Positions 39,030-51,829 are shown, numbered from the stretch's first letter. The stretch: 64,000 bases of DNA from Mya arenaria (GCF_026914265.1 NC_069131.1:9192001-9256000), one strand, 5' to 3'. The notes: a model not told the origin generated them from the sequence alone. Numbers and translations: made by a program.

Positions 39030-40640
39030 CGTTCATTTGTTTCCCCAAAAACAATTTATTATGAACATTGCATAACACATAAATTGCATTTAGAATTAAG
39101 TATATACAGCTTACATCAATATTGATAAACTACACTTACAATTCATAGAAATAAGTCACTTGTGACTGCATAAATATGAAATACCTAACGTTGGTAATGG
39201 AGAAAATCCGTTACAAAAAAAACATGTCTATCCTTCTATGTTAATGATAATGCTGCCTCTAAGTATGGATGTTGTAATGATGAACAGTGCAAACCTTGTA
39301 TTGAGGAGCTGTTTATGTTCTACATTGAGTAGTTGAGTAATGTTGTACATACTTGGACGGTCTATTTCTGTAATAAAAAGGGAGACAATATATCCTTAAG
39401 GTTTTGTATACATCACACACAATGGTATTCATCTTCTAAATCATTCCCGCTCTCTCAATGTCGGACAATCTCATTTTTGAAAACTAATTATGCGGCGAAA
39501 AGAACATCTACGTTGGCCTGTGTTCATTATTAAAAGAGCATGTCGAGATCTACTTAACACAATTTAGAATTATATGTGAATGCATGGACTATAATATCAA
39601 CAATGGCCGTTCAGGATGACGTTTATTTTGTGATAAAGGCAGTTCAACAGAAACGCATAAATAATCGTAAATGCATGATTGTGATTTCGCTTCATAACCA
39701 GTTTCACCTGACGAGAATATAGCCTAAGTTTACCCTCCGTCCGTCCGTCCGGTCGTAATTCCTGGAAAAAAATGGATCCAAAATTTCTCAAGATGTATGC
39801 AATCTATGGTTATTAAACTTGGTATGGTATGTAGACAGAGTGCAATTAGGAGGTTGTGAGCGTCGTCTCTTTTGTTAGACAAACATGTGGTTGTTACGGC
39901 AACAAGAATATTGCAAATACTACATTTGACTGGATTTTTGCATAACTCTGTATGTATTTAAGTTCCATTCGTGAAACTTGGTATGTCAAGGAAGGGCTTT
40001 TAAAAGAATTTGTATTTCATTTTATTTTTATTAGACAAGTTGGGTTGTTGCTTTGGCAACGAAAAATAGTGCAAAAAACGTTTTTGACTTGCACAATGTT
40101 AAAAGTATTAATGCAACGTTCATTTAACTTGTATGACACAGGAAAACAATATGGATGCCATATTAAACAAAAGTTGTGAAAATATAAATTTTCAAGTGAC
40201 TTGATCGTGGAATAGCTGAAGAAAAATGAAACCTTCATCCATGGAACTTATTTGGTCTGTCGAATGCGGATCATAATTCGATTATGCACGTCATTTGTGT
40301 CATAGCTTGATGAAAGTATAATTTGTATTGATACAAAATAATGAAACAATCGAACTAAGTAATAAAGTACATATTTGTGAAACTTTACTTCTTATGTCGG
40401 AAAGAGACTCGAATGGAAATTGTTCGTTTTAATTGTCTTTGAATTAATGTGGTTGGCTTTCTATCGTAATTGATACAATGAAAACACATGAAAAGTAACG
40501 ATTATTCTTTAGAGCATATATTATGTCTCGGGTGAAATGAATAAGGATAGCTTTTTAAATCGTTAATAAAAGGTTAATATATAATGGTATTGAACAATAC
40601 AAAATAAAATGCTACAAATTTCAGATCATTGTCAACAGCT
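39030..40640. repeat. Segmental-duplication flank, copy B (3' of torsin pseudogene)
   Basis: Shares ordered blocks with 44040-45400 and 55960-57260, for example 'cataaattgcattta', 'aaaagagcatgtcgagatct', 'gccgttcaggatgacgtt' and the (gtcc)n segment near 39738. The blocks lie in the same position relative to the last torsin-like exon in all three places, so the flank was copied along with the gene. Confidence 0.75.
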
Positions 40641-40648
40641 GTAGGGGG

Positions 40649-41726
40649 TTACTTAGTAGCTTTTGAAAAACGTCTAACAGTTTCACTGATGTTCGCACAT
40701 CCTTTTTTGGCAACAGTATAGAACACTCGGTTGCGCATGACATCCCCAACGTCATCTAATTTCCGGTCCATGTAATGAAGAAAGAACATCTCGCGGATAA
40801 TGCAGCGGCGGACGCTAGGGCGCTCGAGCGGCAGGAAAGGAGCACTCTCGGTGGTCAGTCCATGGTCGACCATTAACCGGTGCCACCTGTGGACTTCGAG
40901 TGAGGGTAAACTATAGAACAAAGGCGTGTGTTTTAGAAAACGTTTACAGCCGCATACATGTAGTTTGTACCAAAAAGCTTTACGGCACTGTATGCTTCAA
41001 CAGCTTCAATGCTTTGAAGAAGTTTAGTCATACATCATACTTATACCGAAATGCCAGGAAATAGTTAATCGGGCTATTTTTTTTTTTTTGTTATCTTATA
41101 CCCTATTGGACTTTAACATGATTAGACTTTTTACATATGTACAGTACGAAACAGGATTACTACTGATCGATTACCGTAGTTGCCTGAAGCCACAGTAATA
41201 GAGGCCTGTAGCTCTCGACGATTAATGCTTTCGCGGTCGGCGCCTTCAAGCCACGAGTTGAGCGCCACCGCCGCCAGTTCTGTGGATCCGATATGGCTGC
41301 AGAGAAAGTGCGCGCATACTTATATAGATTGAAGCCTTAACCTGTTATGTACTATATAATGCACACATTATAATATAATATTGTTTCCAAGTCTCGCGTT
41401 ATGGTGATTGTTAAATAACATGTTTAAAGAAAACAATTCTCTTAGATTCATTTTGTAGCCAAATTTATAAAAACTGAAACCTTTACACTCGATGTGGAAT
41501 CATTTGAAAAAAATATCACTTTCAGAATACATTCTGACGGCTAACGAGACCGAATCAAACTCACGTGTTTATGTTAAATATGGCAAGGATAGTCAGATTC
41601 ACTGTCCTCAAGTAGTGTCCTCAGTAGTTGGCTTGTATTGCCTGGTATTGCCTCCATGCTTTCAAACACGAACAGCGAACCACGGCCAGACCTTAGGGCG
41701 CCATCTAGCGTTGTCCGTACATACCT
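40649..41726 (-). pseudogene. Torsin-like pseudogene, exons 3-5 only
   Basis: Exon remnants in coding order: 41565-41726, 41175-41296 and 40649-40893. They match torsin-like exons 3-5 at 57270-58382 closely (GSLFVFESME, GSTELAAVALNSWLEGADRE, FLPLERPSVRRCIIREMFF, KKGCANIS). The exons with the ER-anchor and Walker A are absent. Exon 3 has an 11-bp deletion that brings in a stop after ESDYPCHI. The last exon lacks five codons (GHPVF in the intact copy) in frame. Homology to the intact copy's intron 2 continues to about 41975 and then ends. Translation from an internal start would lack the nucleotide-binding loop, so this is probably non-functional. Confidence 0.85.
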
Positions 41727-42061
41727 CTTTATGTAGTTAGAAATGATTTAAAGTACAACAATGTTTTCCGTCTGATGAAGATTATACAATGGGTTTTACA
41801 ATACAAAGCTAACAAAAGAACTACAAACGGGCCATATATAGATATCTAATTTGCCTTTCATTATTAAAATAAAAAATCGTATGATTTGTGTACAGTTATA
41901 AAACATAAGCCTTTGACTGTTTTTCTTTAATTGATACCTACAATTAAAAGTAAATTAATCTAACATGATACATGACGATTAGCATGAAGTAGAAAACACA
42001 TCTAATCTATCTAGATAAGTAGTTACAGGATGTATATTGAAAGATTAACACTTGTGATTTG

Positions 42062-42491
42062 AGAGCTAATATCCTGTTCAAGCCCCCTGAATCATTATGT
42101 ATATACAGCACATCTCTGTATCGGCGACTCGCGCATATACCGGAAACTTATGTAATTTGTGAAAACGTCACGTGACATACGACTTACCTTGGCAAAAGGA
42201 TCCGTGGTGGTAACACTATTGACTGTCAATCCAGGGTCGCAGGTTAATTTGCCCGCCGCACAAATAAACATATCAATTGTCTTCCTATATGCACTATTTT
42301 AAGAACAAACTTTTTTACACCTAATGGTGTTGCATCTACAACGATTGAACGAGGAGTCGTGTTTTGGACATGACTGATATTTTTGGAACCCTGTGTTGGC
42401 TGTTGGTTCTCTGCTTTTCAAATAAAATAACTCCAAGTGCCAACACTACACCAAGGATAACCGCGGCTTTCTTTCCTATCATGCCAGCCAT
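42062..42491 (-). pseudogene. Truncated duplicate of the type II propeller gene (exons 1-2)
   Basis: The region 42300-42491 parallels exon 1 of the gene at 38489-38705: minus-strand MAGMIGKKAAVILGVVLALG then a deletion and an early stop. The region 42062-42190 parallels exon 2 (plus strand 'gttcaagccccctgaatcat', 'cggcgactcgcgcatatacc', 'aacgtcacgtgac'). The end of exon 2 homology is replaced by a tRNA-like insertion near 42195. Exons 3-5 are absent. Confidence 0.82.
42195..42262 (+). repeat. Degraded tRNA-headed SINE fragment
   Basis: The run 'ggatccgtggtggtaacact' followed by 'caatccagggtcgcaggtta' matches the head of the SINE at 43088, with a mutated B box. It is inserted in the intron-1-equivalent of the propeller pseudogene, next to its exon 2 remnant. 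Confidence 0.6.
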
Positions 42492-43087
42492 TTTCTATTA
42501 TACAAGTTTTTAATTGCAAATCGGCATCTTATATATGTGGTGTATATTTACCAACATAAAATTAATTTTACAGGTGAGTCTGTACTTAATCCTGTTCTCG
42601 CTATAACCACAGCAGTTTCTCTTGTAAAAATACCCTCTTATATTTATCGACAGAAGTGCATCACAATTTGTCAAAAAAAAAAATGAAATTTACAAGGTAT
42701 AGGAGTTAAAACAATGTTGTTGTTTTTAATTATAAATTGACTAATTTAAAAAAAAACAAAAAAAAAACAACATTTCTTTGAATAACTCATATCAATAAAA
42801 ATATAAATATGACTGCATTTGAACACACGTTCGCAAAAAAATCGGATTTACCTGAAAAGTCAGGAAACCTGGTTATGAGTGTGCATTATACGCAAATAAA
42901 TATCCAGTTCAATAAAAAATCAGTAATTTAAACTCTAAATACTTTATTCATCGTAAATATTCGCCACTAAGATTCGCGAAAGTCTCTATTCCAGTTTTGG
43001 TTTGGTTTTACATTGGTCATTTTGATCATTGAGCTCACCGGTTGTATCGAGCGATTTCATAGGCTAAAATCTGTCCACACTTAAATT

Positions 43088-43300
43088 GGAAGATCCGTGG
43101 TATAGTGGTAACACACTAGATTATTAATCCAGGGGTCGCAGGTTCGATTCCCCGCCGCACCACTAAAATACTTATAGTCTTCCAGGAGGGACGTTAAATG
43201 GGGGTACCGTGTGACAGTTCTATACCCTAGCGCACGTTAAAGAATCAGGTAAGGCCCGAGTGGGAGAATAAATAAGCTTACACCCAACCACCACCTTAAA
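43088..43300 (+). repeat. tRNA-derived SINE
   Basis: The head 'gatccgtggtatagtggtaa' contains an A box, and 'gcaggttcgattccccgccg' contains a perfect B box. A body with 'ggagggacgttaaatggggg' and 'ctagcgcacgttaaagaatc' follows, a block I recognise from invertebrate SINEs. The acceptor stem does not close, so this is not a tRNA gene. Confidence 0.75.
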
Positions 43301-44039
43301 ATGGCGTATTGACAATGTTGTATGAAAACTCGATGAAGTGTGCACTTTTTCAAAATGCAATAGTTAGAAATATGCATACAATGGGAATTATTACATGTTA
43401 TTTTAATGATTTGGATCATATAATATTTGTCTTTTGGTTGGTGGACCCGTGTCATGATTACGCAATCGGTGCTATATCCTTCGGTGGCAGTTCTGGGCAC
43501 TTTCGAGCCTTTTTGTCTTATGATGTTTATCTTACCGGAAAGGTTTCGCGAATATTACTACATAGGTAAATAATTATTGCAAAAAATAAGTGGTCAACAC
43601 AAAAAAATCGCAAACGTGATCATGTTATCTTAAGGCAGTTATATGTCATTATATGTTCATTGTACTGCTGTAAAATACGTACGGAAAGGGTTTCATTTTC
43701 TTTTTCTCTGAATAACATCCATGCTTCATCAATTGATAGAAGTCAAAATAAAGGTCTCCATTTCGTTATGGTTAAATGTTGTTTGTACGTACTTACAAGA
43801 ATAAACTGTTTGATGCGACACAGTACGTATATACTATCGAACTGTAACATTTTAGTGGTCTACATACTTTTGTGTAAACTACCCACTAAGTGGGCAAGCC
43901 ACTATGTTTATCTACCGATTCATCTGATTTACGGACGGCTGATTTACTGAAATAATGTATTGGCAATTTGAAGTACATGTAGATTGCTTTCTCTTTCGGC
44001 AAAGTATGTGTTTACATCTTAACACTGTTTTCTGAACCC

Positions 44040-45400
44040 TTTCTTTTCAGTTACATTTATCTCCATTGCAAACGCAAAAACGTCGATTCGTTTCACCAAA
44101 AACAATTATCATGAACATATCATAACATAACACAAATTGCATTTATTAAGCAAATACAGGTGCTCTTCATATACAAATAATTAATTCATTAATGTGCACA
44201 ACATGCATTGAAAGTTCACACTTTAAAGAGATAAGTAGCTTGTTGTGTCACATAAATCACATAATGAAGGAAATGCATTATATCATACACCGTATATTAT
44301 ATTATACTATGTTAATACTATTGTCTCTAAGTCTGGAAACTTTAATGACATACACTCATATTTTATATAGGGACTACCTATATTTTACATTGGACAATTG
44401 GGAAAATGTGTACATACTTGTCTATTTCTATAGTACATGTAATTTAAAGAAGGGGTATACCCTCTCCCTACGCCATTAAATACATCACACACAACCATTA
44501 AGTGATACTCATCCTTTAAATCGTTATTGTTACATAGTTCACACTCTCTCAGTTTTGGACAACACCATTTTCTGTGTGTATATCCAACGAAAAGAACACA
44601 TACTTTGACTAGTATTTATTATTAAAGGAGCATGTCGATATCTACTTTATACAATTTATCATTATTTGTTGACGTCTGTTTGTACAATAATGTCAGCAAT
44701 GACCAGATCAGGATGACCTCTATTTTGTATATAAATGCAGACAACTTTTAAAATATAAGTATTTGTTCAACATGAACGCGTAAAAACAGGTTATATACAG
44801 ACTGTGCCTAGCGGTGTATCCGTTTTACCGGAGGCGACTAAAGGTTTACCCCCCATCGGTCAGTCTGTCCATCAATCTTGAAAAACTGGACCCAAAACTA
44901 TCTCAAGAAGTATGCACGTTAGGTTAAGTAAACTTATTATGCGGATATAAATAAAATAGGAGGTAATGCGCGTCGTTTTGACAGACCAAAAATGGTTGTT
45001 ATAGCAACATAAATATTGAAAAATACTATCTGACTGGATCTTGGCATAACACAATGTGCTTAAGTTCCGTTCATTAGTATGTCGACATAATAAAGAGAGT
45101 GTGCACATCACTTCATGTTTTATCAGACAAAATTGGTGTTGCTAAGTATGAAAAAGTGAAAATAACTGTATTGGAGAATTCACTTAGTATGTCGTGATAT
45201 ATTGGTTGATATTGTAATTGAAACAATAAAAATACATGAAAAGCGATTATACTACAGAGCATAGTATGTCTCATGTGATCATGGAACATGATAGTTTCTT
45301 AAAAGTGTATAAAGAGTAATAAGGTATTTAACAATACAAAACAAAAATATTCATGCTACTAATTAAAGATCATGTTCAACTGGCTTTAACACCGGACGTG
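44040..45400. repeat. Segmental-duplication flank, copy A
   Basis: Homologous in order to 39030-40640 ('cacaaattgcatttattaag', 'aaaggagcatgtcgatatct', 'gaccagatcaggatgacctc') and placed directly 3' of the torsin-like gene at 45415. It is more diverged than copies B and C are from each other. Confidence 0.7.
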
Positions 45401-45414
45401 GACCTTTGTATTAC

Positions 45415-48400
45415 TTATGGAACAGTTAAACTGATGTTGGCACACCCCTTTTTTGCAAAGACGATGCTCCCACTAGCATGAAAATTCCGTAGACCCATGG
45501 CATACCGCACATCCGCTAATTTCTTGTTCTCGTTAACGTGAGGAAGGTATGGCATTTCGTGGACTATGCAGCGTCGGACGGTTGAGCGGTCAAGCGGCAG
45601 AAAAGGGATACTCTTGGTGATTAGTCCATGTTCTGTCATCCGCCGATGCCACCTGTCGGTCTCTGTGGAAGGGTAACTTTTAGATGTTAAACTATGGAAA
45701 TATAGGCATGTGATTGAAAAACATATACACAGACGCATACATTTAGTTTTTACCGAAAAGCTTTATGGTACATTTTGTTTGGACATATGCAAATATGATT
45801 CAATTGATGCATTCAATACTTTGTAGAAGTGCAGTTATACTTTAACATTGATATACTAGTACTTTCTTCTTGTTTGTAGTACGTAACAGGAGCAAAGCCC
45901 TGATGGGTTACCGTTGTCACCGGAAGCGGTACTGATAGCGGCCTGGAGCTCCCGATGATCTATGCGATCGCGGTCGATGCCGTGTTTCCACGAGTCGAGA
46001 GCCACATCCTCAAGGTTTTTGGATCCGATATGGCTGCAGAGATAGGGAACGCATAATAAGGTTTGAGCTTTCGCTCAAGACTTTTGTAATAGACCATAAA
46101 AAATCAACTTAGTCCAGGTGGAGTTGCACATCATACTCGAAAGTACCAGATTTCAATGAAAATCAGTCTCTAAAACATACCTGGAATAGTGCTTGGTTTA
46201 CAAAGTATATGCATGTAAGAGTATGTTATATTTTGCATATATTAACAGTAAAATACACGCATAAAACACGGATATGAAAGAGGAAACTCCTATAAACTGG
46301 AAAACTCCTTGATGTGCTGGCTTTGATCTCATTGGAACTCCATTGCATAATAAGAATGAGATTCTACAGGGGAGATAATTCAGATTAACAATACATAATT
46401 AATTCAGTTCGGTTTCTCCTTCTGTCTGCACTGCTCTAGCAGCGAAATAAACCAAATTGGCAAAATATACCAGTAGCCTTGTATGTAAAATGGAAGAACA
46501 TATATCCTATATCATTATCCATAATCTATAATATATACCTCAGATTTTGCAAACGTACATTCTAATGATTCTTTTTTCCATATAGTAACTGTGGAGGAGC
46601 GACCACCGGGACTTGCTCACTATTTGAGCATCTGTCATCGGTATTCACGACGGAAGGAAGCCTTGCAGCGGTAAGTTGAAGCCCAATATTTGCTCTTCTA
46701 CCTCGTATTTCACCTTGTTATGTTGATTTTGTATACTGACGATAATTTCCCCAGCTCCGAAAATTCAGAAAATGCTATAACACTGTCGAGATTTGTAAAA
46801 ATGACCAAACAAAATATTTTTTTTTTTTTTGATTTATGACTCTGTAAAGACGATACGGGGGCCTTTTGTAACAAACGGCGAATATTTTTGAGTGAGCAAT
46901 GCATAATAAACCGATGCAGTATGGTGATTGGGTTGGGTTGTAAATTGGTTTTGAGTAGTGAGTGAGTGTGTGGGCGGGCGGTAGTGTCGACAGATTTGGT
47001 GTGTGGAAGGGCAGGCGTGAGAGCAGGAGAGTGCCATGCTATCATTCATATGATAATTATTTTGAATATCACATCGGAGGAATCATCGCTCAGGCCGTTC
47101 AGCACTCTCAGTGCTTTGATAAATGTAGATGGAAGCCCAACCCTGTTCAGTGTACAACTAATATGTTAATGATTGCAACTATCGTGCGTTTGCTGATTTT
47201 TAATGGACATGCTCTTAGAGTATATTTGTAGCCAAATTATAAAACCTTAGCATTTATACTCGATGCGGAATTATTTGAAGAAAATAAACCCGTTCTGAAT
47301 ATCTTCTGTCGGCGAACCAAAACTGAATAGAACTCACGTGCTGAGGAGAAAAATGGTCTCATCTTTACATGGATAGTTATGTTCACTGTCCTCAAGTATT
47401 GTCTTCAGGAGTTGGCCAATATTGCCTGGTACGGACTTCATGCGTTCAAACACAAAAAGGGAACCACTGCCAGACCTTAGGGCGCCATCAAGCGTCGTCC
47501 TTATATATTCCTTTTGAGGTTTGGAAAGGATTTAAAGTACAGCATTCTTCTTTTCTTCTAATAAAGCTTATGAAAGGGTTTAAAATTGAAACGCTGACAG
47601 AAAGAACTTTTTAGCGTTACTAATTTTATGATATGTCATTAAATACAAATACAAGTGAATTGATCTTACATGGACATATTAATATTAAAACTAGCAGTGT
47701 TGATCTTGGTAATGTGATAACACCATAAGAAATCCTGTCAACAACGTTCAATTCTGTTTTAAGGCCAGCCTGTTAAAGTATAGGTTATGTTTCTTGAACT
47801 GCAAGCTACTGCATGTGGATACATACCTTGTATTCCTCGTTAGAAGCACCAACCGGCTTGCCAATGACATACACACCGGATGTGCCAAATGGTTCACCAT
47901 CCTTATATCCAAACATTGTCCTGGCCAAGAGCAAACTCAGTGCGGTCTTTCCGGTGCCTGTACCGCCATGGAGGGACAAAACCAGCGGCTTCCGGTTCAA
48001 GGCTGTGCGGTGGGCTTTAACTGCTTCTACCACCATCTCCGTAGCCACAGGCTGGCCCCAAATGTGGTCAGGAACGATGTTTTCAAACACTGTTAACATA
48101 TTTATAAATGAGCAGGAAAGTATTTCGTTATAATCTGACAGTGAGCCCTTGACTTCTATGTATAGACTTATTTGGACATTTTATTTAATGGTATTGTGTC
48201 ATGTTTTATTTCAGTGAACGTTTAATTCAATTTTTAATACGGACCATAGTCGGCACCAACGCTTCGAATGTTCCTATCACTACAAAGTAATATTTTCAAC
48301 AAATTTGTTTTAAAGTATATGTTAAACGCGTAGAAAACATATATTTTCTTTCAAGTTCTCCATATCCGATATCTTTTTTTTGGGTAGAGGTTTTAGCCAC

Positions 48401-50056
48401 GAGCTAATTCTTACAAAACATGGCATGTTATCTTTCTATATCTTCAGCCTATCTGTAAACTTAATATTCATAAATTAGGAAAGGCTTTAATCATTTATCA
48501 AGTGATCTAACATGTTTAAGGTGCACAATATAGGGTGATGCAAAGTAAAAATATGATTTTAACGCATAATCATGAATATCTCATCTGTACTTAACATGGG
48601 TATGATTTAGGGTACCGATAACAATATATTAGCAATATGTTGGCGGTTTTTTGACTGTGGACTTTGTTACCTGGTTTTAACTAATTTTATCTATACCTAA
48701 ATCATATGCTTTATCGTTTTCATCATTATGGGCAAATTAGTTTAACATAATTATAAATTGAAATTAAACACTTTTGTTTAAATAGCCTGTAGTGTGCCCA
48801 ATTAAATATCTAACACATGTTCAGTTAATTTGTTATCCAAGCTTTAAAGCGGTTTCTTTAGTTTAAAAAGGTATATTATTGGCATGACATGGAAATAATT
48901 TCTGACATTGATTCCATAAAAAGCTTCCACTCGTTAATAGAATACATTAATAGCAATATGTTAATACAATTTCTATTTCTGAGTCACCGTAATGAAAATG
49001 TAAGTTGTGTGGTTATCTCTCGCCTTTCCTGAATACTACAATGCCTTGATGTTACATTATATCACGCCTCAAACATAAATGAAGCAACGCCATTGGTCCA
49101 GGACTGGTCACGTGGTGACCCCAGATTTTTCCATAATGTGTCACCAATTTTATATCGTAATTGGCGTCTATTTTCCGATTCCAATGAATATTCCGATGAA
49201 TAAATGAAACATTTAAATATGTTAACAGGTTGTCGACGTGATATATACGTTACGGGGGTTAGTAGGTGATCGATATGGGATATACGGGGCGCAGGGAACC
49301 ATAACCCGATATGGTTTCCTTTACTTTAATTTAAACATTGAACATTATATATTTTACAACGATTGTGAAGGAAGCTATGATAGCTTATACTAAGTCACTC
49401 TCGTTGGCACGATGTTGCGCGAGAGTGTGCTCTTGTGTTGTGGGGGAAACCGAGGTACCCGAAGAAAACCCACTTGTTCGGTTTGGTGACCACTAACCAA
49501 ACTCAAACTGGTTTCCTTTGCCCCGTATATCCCATATCGTGTCCCCTACTAACCCCGTAACGTATAATATTGCATTTCTTGACTTATCTCGGCAAAAAAT
49601 ACAATACCATCATCTGCATATGGGGATTTGTTTATGGCTGTAACATTTGCAAGATGCAATAAATAAATAAGTGTAATATAAGCGTTTAAAGTATCAACAA
49701 ATCGTCTCAAAAAGCTGGACATTGAGAGCAAGAGTTAAATCAGTTTCCAAACTGATAGAGAAATATAGAAGTCAGCATAGTTAGATCAATCATTTACCTT
49801 CAATATTCCTCAGTCCATCCATACAAGGGTCTTGGGACAGGAAGTTGCTGATGTTGGCGGCCAGCGCCCATATCACCAGTCCAACCAGACCTTTGGTCGC
49901 CACTTGTTTCCAGTGCAACAGTAACACCCCAGCAACTTGTAGCAGAACAAACGTTAACAGTATGACCACAATGGCAAAAATGGCAAAAATCCCTAAAGCA
50001 ATCAAATATTCGTTCAGCGGATGGTCAACAAGAAGACGAAACAGCGCGTCTAACAT
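45415..50056 (-). CDS. Torsin-like AAA+ ATPase (copy A), 5 exons
   Basis: Exons in coding order: 49798-50056, 47827-48089, 47338-47510, 45912-46033 and 45415-45662. Phases join to 1065 nt (354 aa); animal torsins are about 330 aa. Two hydrophobic N-terminal stretches (about 18-46 and 57-73) imply membrane anchoring. Walker A is HGGTGTGKT (Gly128-Thr135). The Walker B position reads LFVFERMK where torsins have FIFDEMD. Also present are IGSKNLEDVALDSW, IPFLPLDRSTVRRC and the torsin-type C-terminal AKKGCANIS cysteine motif. Torsins act in the ER lumen/nuclear envelope with activator cofactors. Loss of the acidic pair suggests weak or no ATP hydrolysis, which is inference. Exon 4 uses donor GTAACC after AACG, since the paralogous downstream site reads GGGCTT here. 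Confidence 0.86.
46590..46671 (+). other. Orphan exon-like segment
   Basis: Preceded by 'ttttttccatatag' and followed by 'gcggtaagttg', good acceptor and donor signals. Two frames between them are open (for example SLFEHLSSVFTTEG). It is GC-richer than its surroundings and antisense in a torsin-like intron. I recognise no protein, and chance is possible. Confidence 0.25.
49244..49566. mobile_element. 323-bp inverted-repeat element
   Basis: The left end ('tatacgttacgggggttagt', 'gatatgggatatacggggc') and right end ('gccccgtatatcccatatcg', 'actaaccccgtaacgtata') are inverted repeats of about 45 bp with few mismatches. The interior has a further dyad around 'cactctcgttggcacgatgt'. No open frame. 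It lies in intron 1 of torsin-like copy A. Confidence 0.85.
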
Positions 50057-50473
50057 CGTGCATTTATGGCCTTACTGACGGACCGTCAATCTTACTTTTA
50101 GTACTGTTATTACAGAAACACGAATTGTTACTAATATAAATTGCTTTGCGTCCTGATATTTATAGTAGTTTAAAACGAGAATAGAGTTGACGTCATATTT
50201 AATGATAGAATATAATCACTTGCAGAATCCCAAATATTATATATGTAAGAAAGTTATGTATAATAATGATGTGTTTGCTGTTTTGAAAAGGTTGGAGAGG
50301 GATGATAAGATAAGATAAAGTGTATTTCCAATAATGTGACATGCAAATTATGAGAGGTCAATCTCATTATATATGAATATCTAGAACACAAATAAAACCA
50401 GTAAGAATGGTTCTAATGCAAATACGTAATTTAATTCTGATTGTTCAATTAAGGATTAAAATTCGACATGTTG

Positions 50474-50582
50474 CATTTTATTGGGGTATGGTATGCAATG
50501 GGGCTGTTCAAAATGGGTGGAGTCCGAAGGACTCCACCAGCTTTTTAAATTGCGCCATTGCATACCATACCCAAATAAAATG
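50474..50582. repeat. 109-bp inverted repeat with nested palindrome
   Basis: The ends 'cattttattggggtatggta' and 'taccatacccaaataaaatg' are reverse complements over about 27 bases. A nested 21-base palindrome-like core (gtggagtcc/ggactccac) lies at 50517-50537. It is just upstream of torsin-like copy A, outside its coding part. Confidence 0.8.
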
Positions 50583-51682
50583 AATTTTAATACTTATATT
50601 TATATTTATTTAAATCTACATTTCGGCTAAAATAAATAGATTATTCAAGAGCATCTTCTCTTTGTTCTTTCTCTCGTTGTTCTCAACGGTGGGTAAATTA
50701 GAACAGCTATCGTAACCTAATATAATACAACAACGAATGCGCAGATAAAATAGTTCTTTATTTATATGTTTATTTTCTATATTTTAAAGGTCAAGTCTAT
50801 TATTAATACGTATTATAACTGCATTACAACTAGAAAAATACAACTTGAGGTATGAAAAATTAACAATAACAAGAAAACAACAAAAATATCGCCACCTACA
50901 AAGTTCTCATTATATCTCGCGATAATACCCGATCGATACTAGCGTTTGTTAAGTCACGATCGAGTTTTCAAATTGGAGAGAAATTCCAGTCAATTTACTT
51001 GTCGAGTGTTATTTTGAAGAATCAGTTGGTGTTGGACAAATCAGCAAATGCATTGTCATTTCTTTGGAAGTAAACATTCAATGAGGATGAAACATCTCTG
51101 TGGAAACGACAGTGGCGGTGGGTGGGGTAACGTGAACTTTTCGCGGAAGGAAAGCCAGAGAACACGAACAGACTTTGTATTGACCTGAGCTCTTTCTTAT
51201 GGACATTGCTGGGTGCACTACAATATGTTATTGTTTCATTTCCTCGATTTCCTGTTTTGTCAGATGCTTTATTTTTACGAAATGTCACAAATTCCGAAAT
51301 AAGTCTTCATCATTGTAATTTTATATTTCTTCAACTGTTCAATCCATCATAAAATCATCTACATTAAAATTAATCAAATTATCGTTGCTTATTTCGTTTT
51401 AACTGCTTTACTGCAAATTACAGTTTTGCATGTTGCCAATAATTTTACTACGATTTCATTGAAAAAAAATAGTTCCGTAGTAAATATGCCCCGCCCATTG
51501 GTATTATTGCGCCCAATGACAGGACAGAAGTATCGAACAAACGCACGCGATATCGAGGAGAAATGCCATTGCACTTTATACAGAAATAATGTGAAATTGA
51601 TAAACAACAACCATCGTTAAGAAATGAAGTGTTAATGTAAATATACACAAATAACAACAGCTCAATAGAATTTATCTATCAG

Positions 51683-51748
51683 ACTTTAGATCATTTTCAA
51701 CAGCGGTAGTGGGTAATTTAGTTGCTTTTGAAAATCGTTTAATACGGG
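51683..51748 (-). pseudogene. Fragment of a further torsin-like last exon
   Basis: The plus-strand stretch 'ttttcaacagcggtagtggg' to 'gcttttgaaaatcgtttaa' matches 57250-57299, the stop-codon end of copy C exon 5. It jumps directly to 'tacggggtgacc', which matches 57337 onward. A (TA)n run follows at about 51770. It is evidence of a fourth, almost erased copy between copies A and C. Confidence 0.75.
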
Positions 51749-51766
51749 GTGACCAACACGCACACG

Positions 51767-51769
<3 letters not shown>

Positions 51770-51829
<60 letters not shown>
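51770..51829. repeat. (TA)n microsatellite
   Basis: About 29 uninterrupted TA dinucleotides following a short 'cacacgcacgcaca'-type tract. It abuts the torsin exon fragment. Confidence 0.95.

Noticed and set aside
43088-43165. tRNA gene
   Set aside because: Box A and B are good, but the acceptor and anticodon stems do not pair and a SINE body follows.
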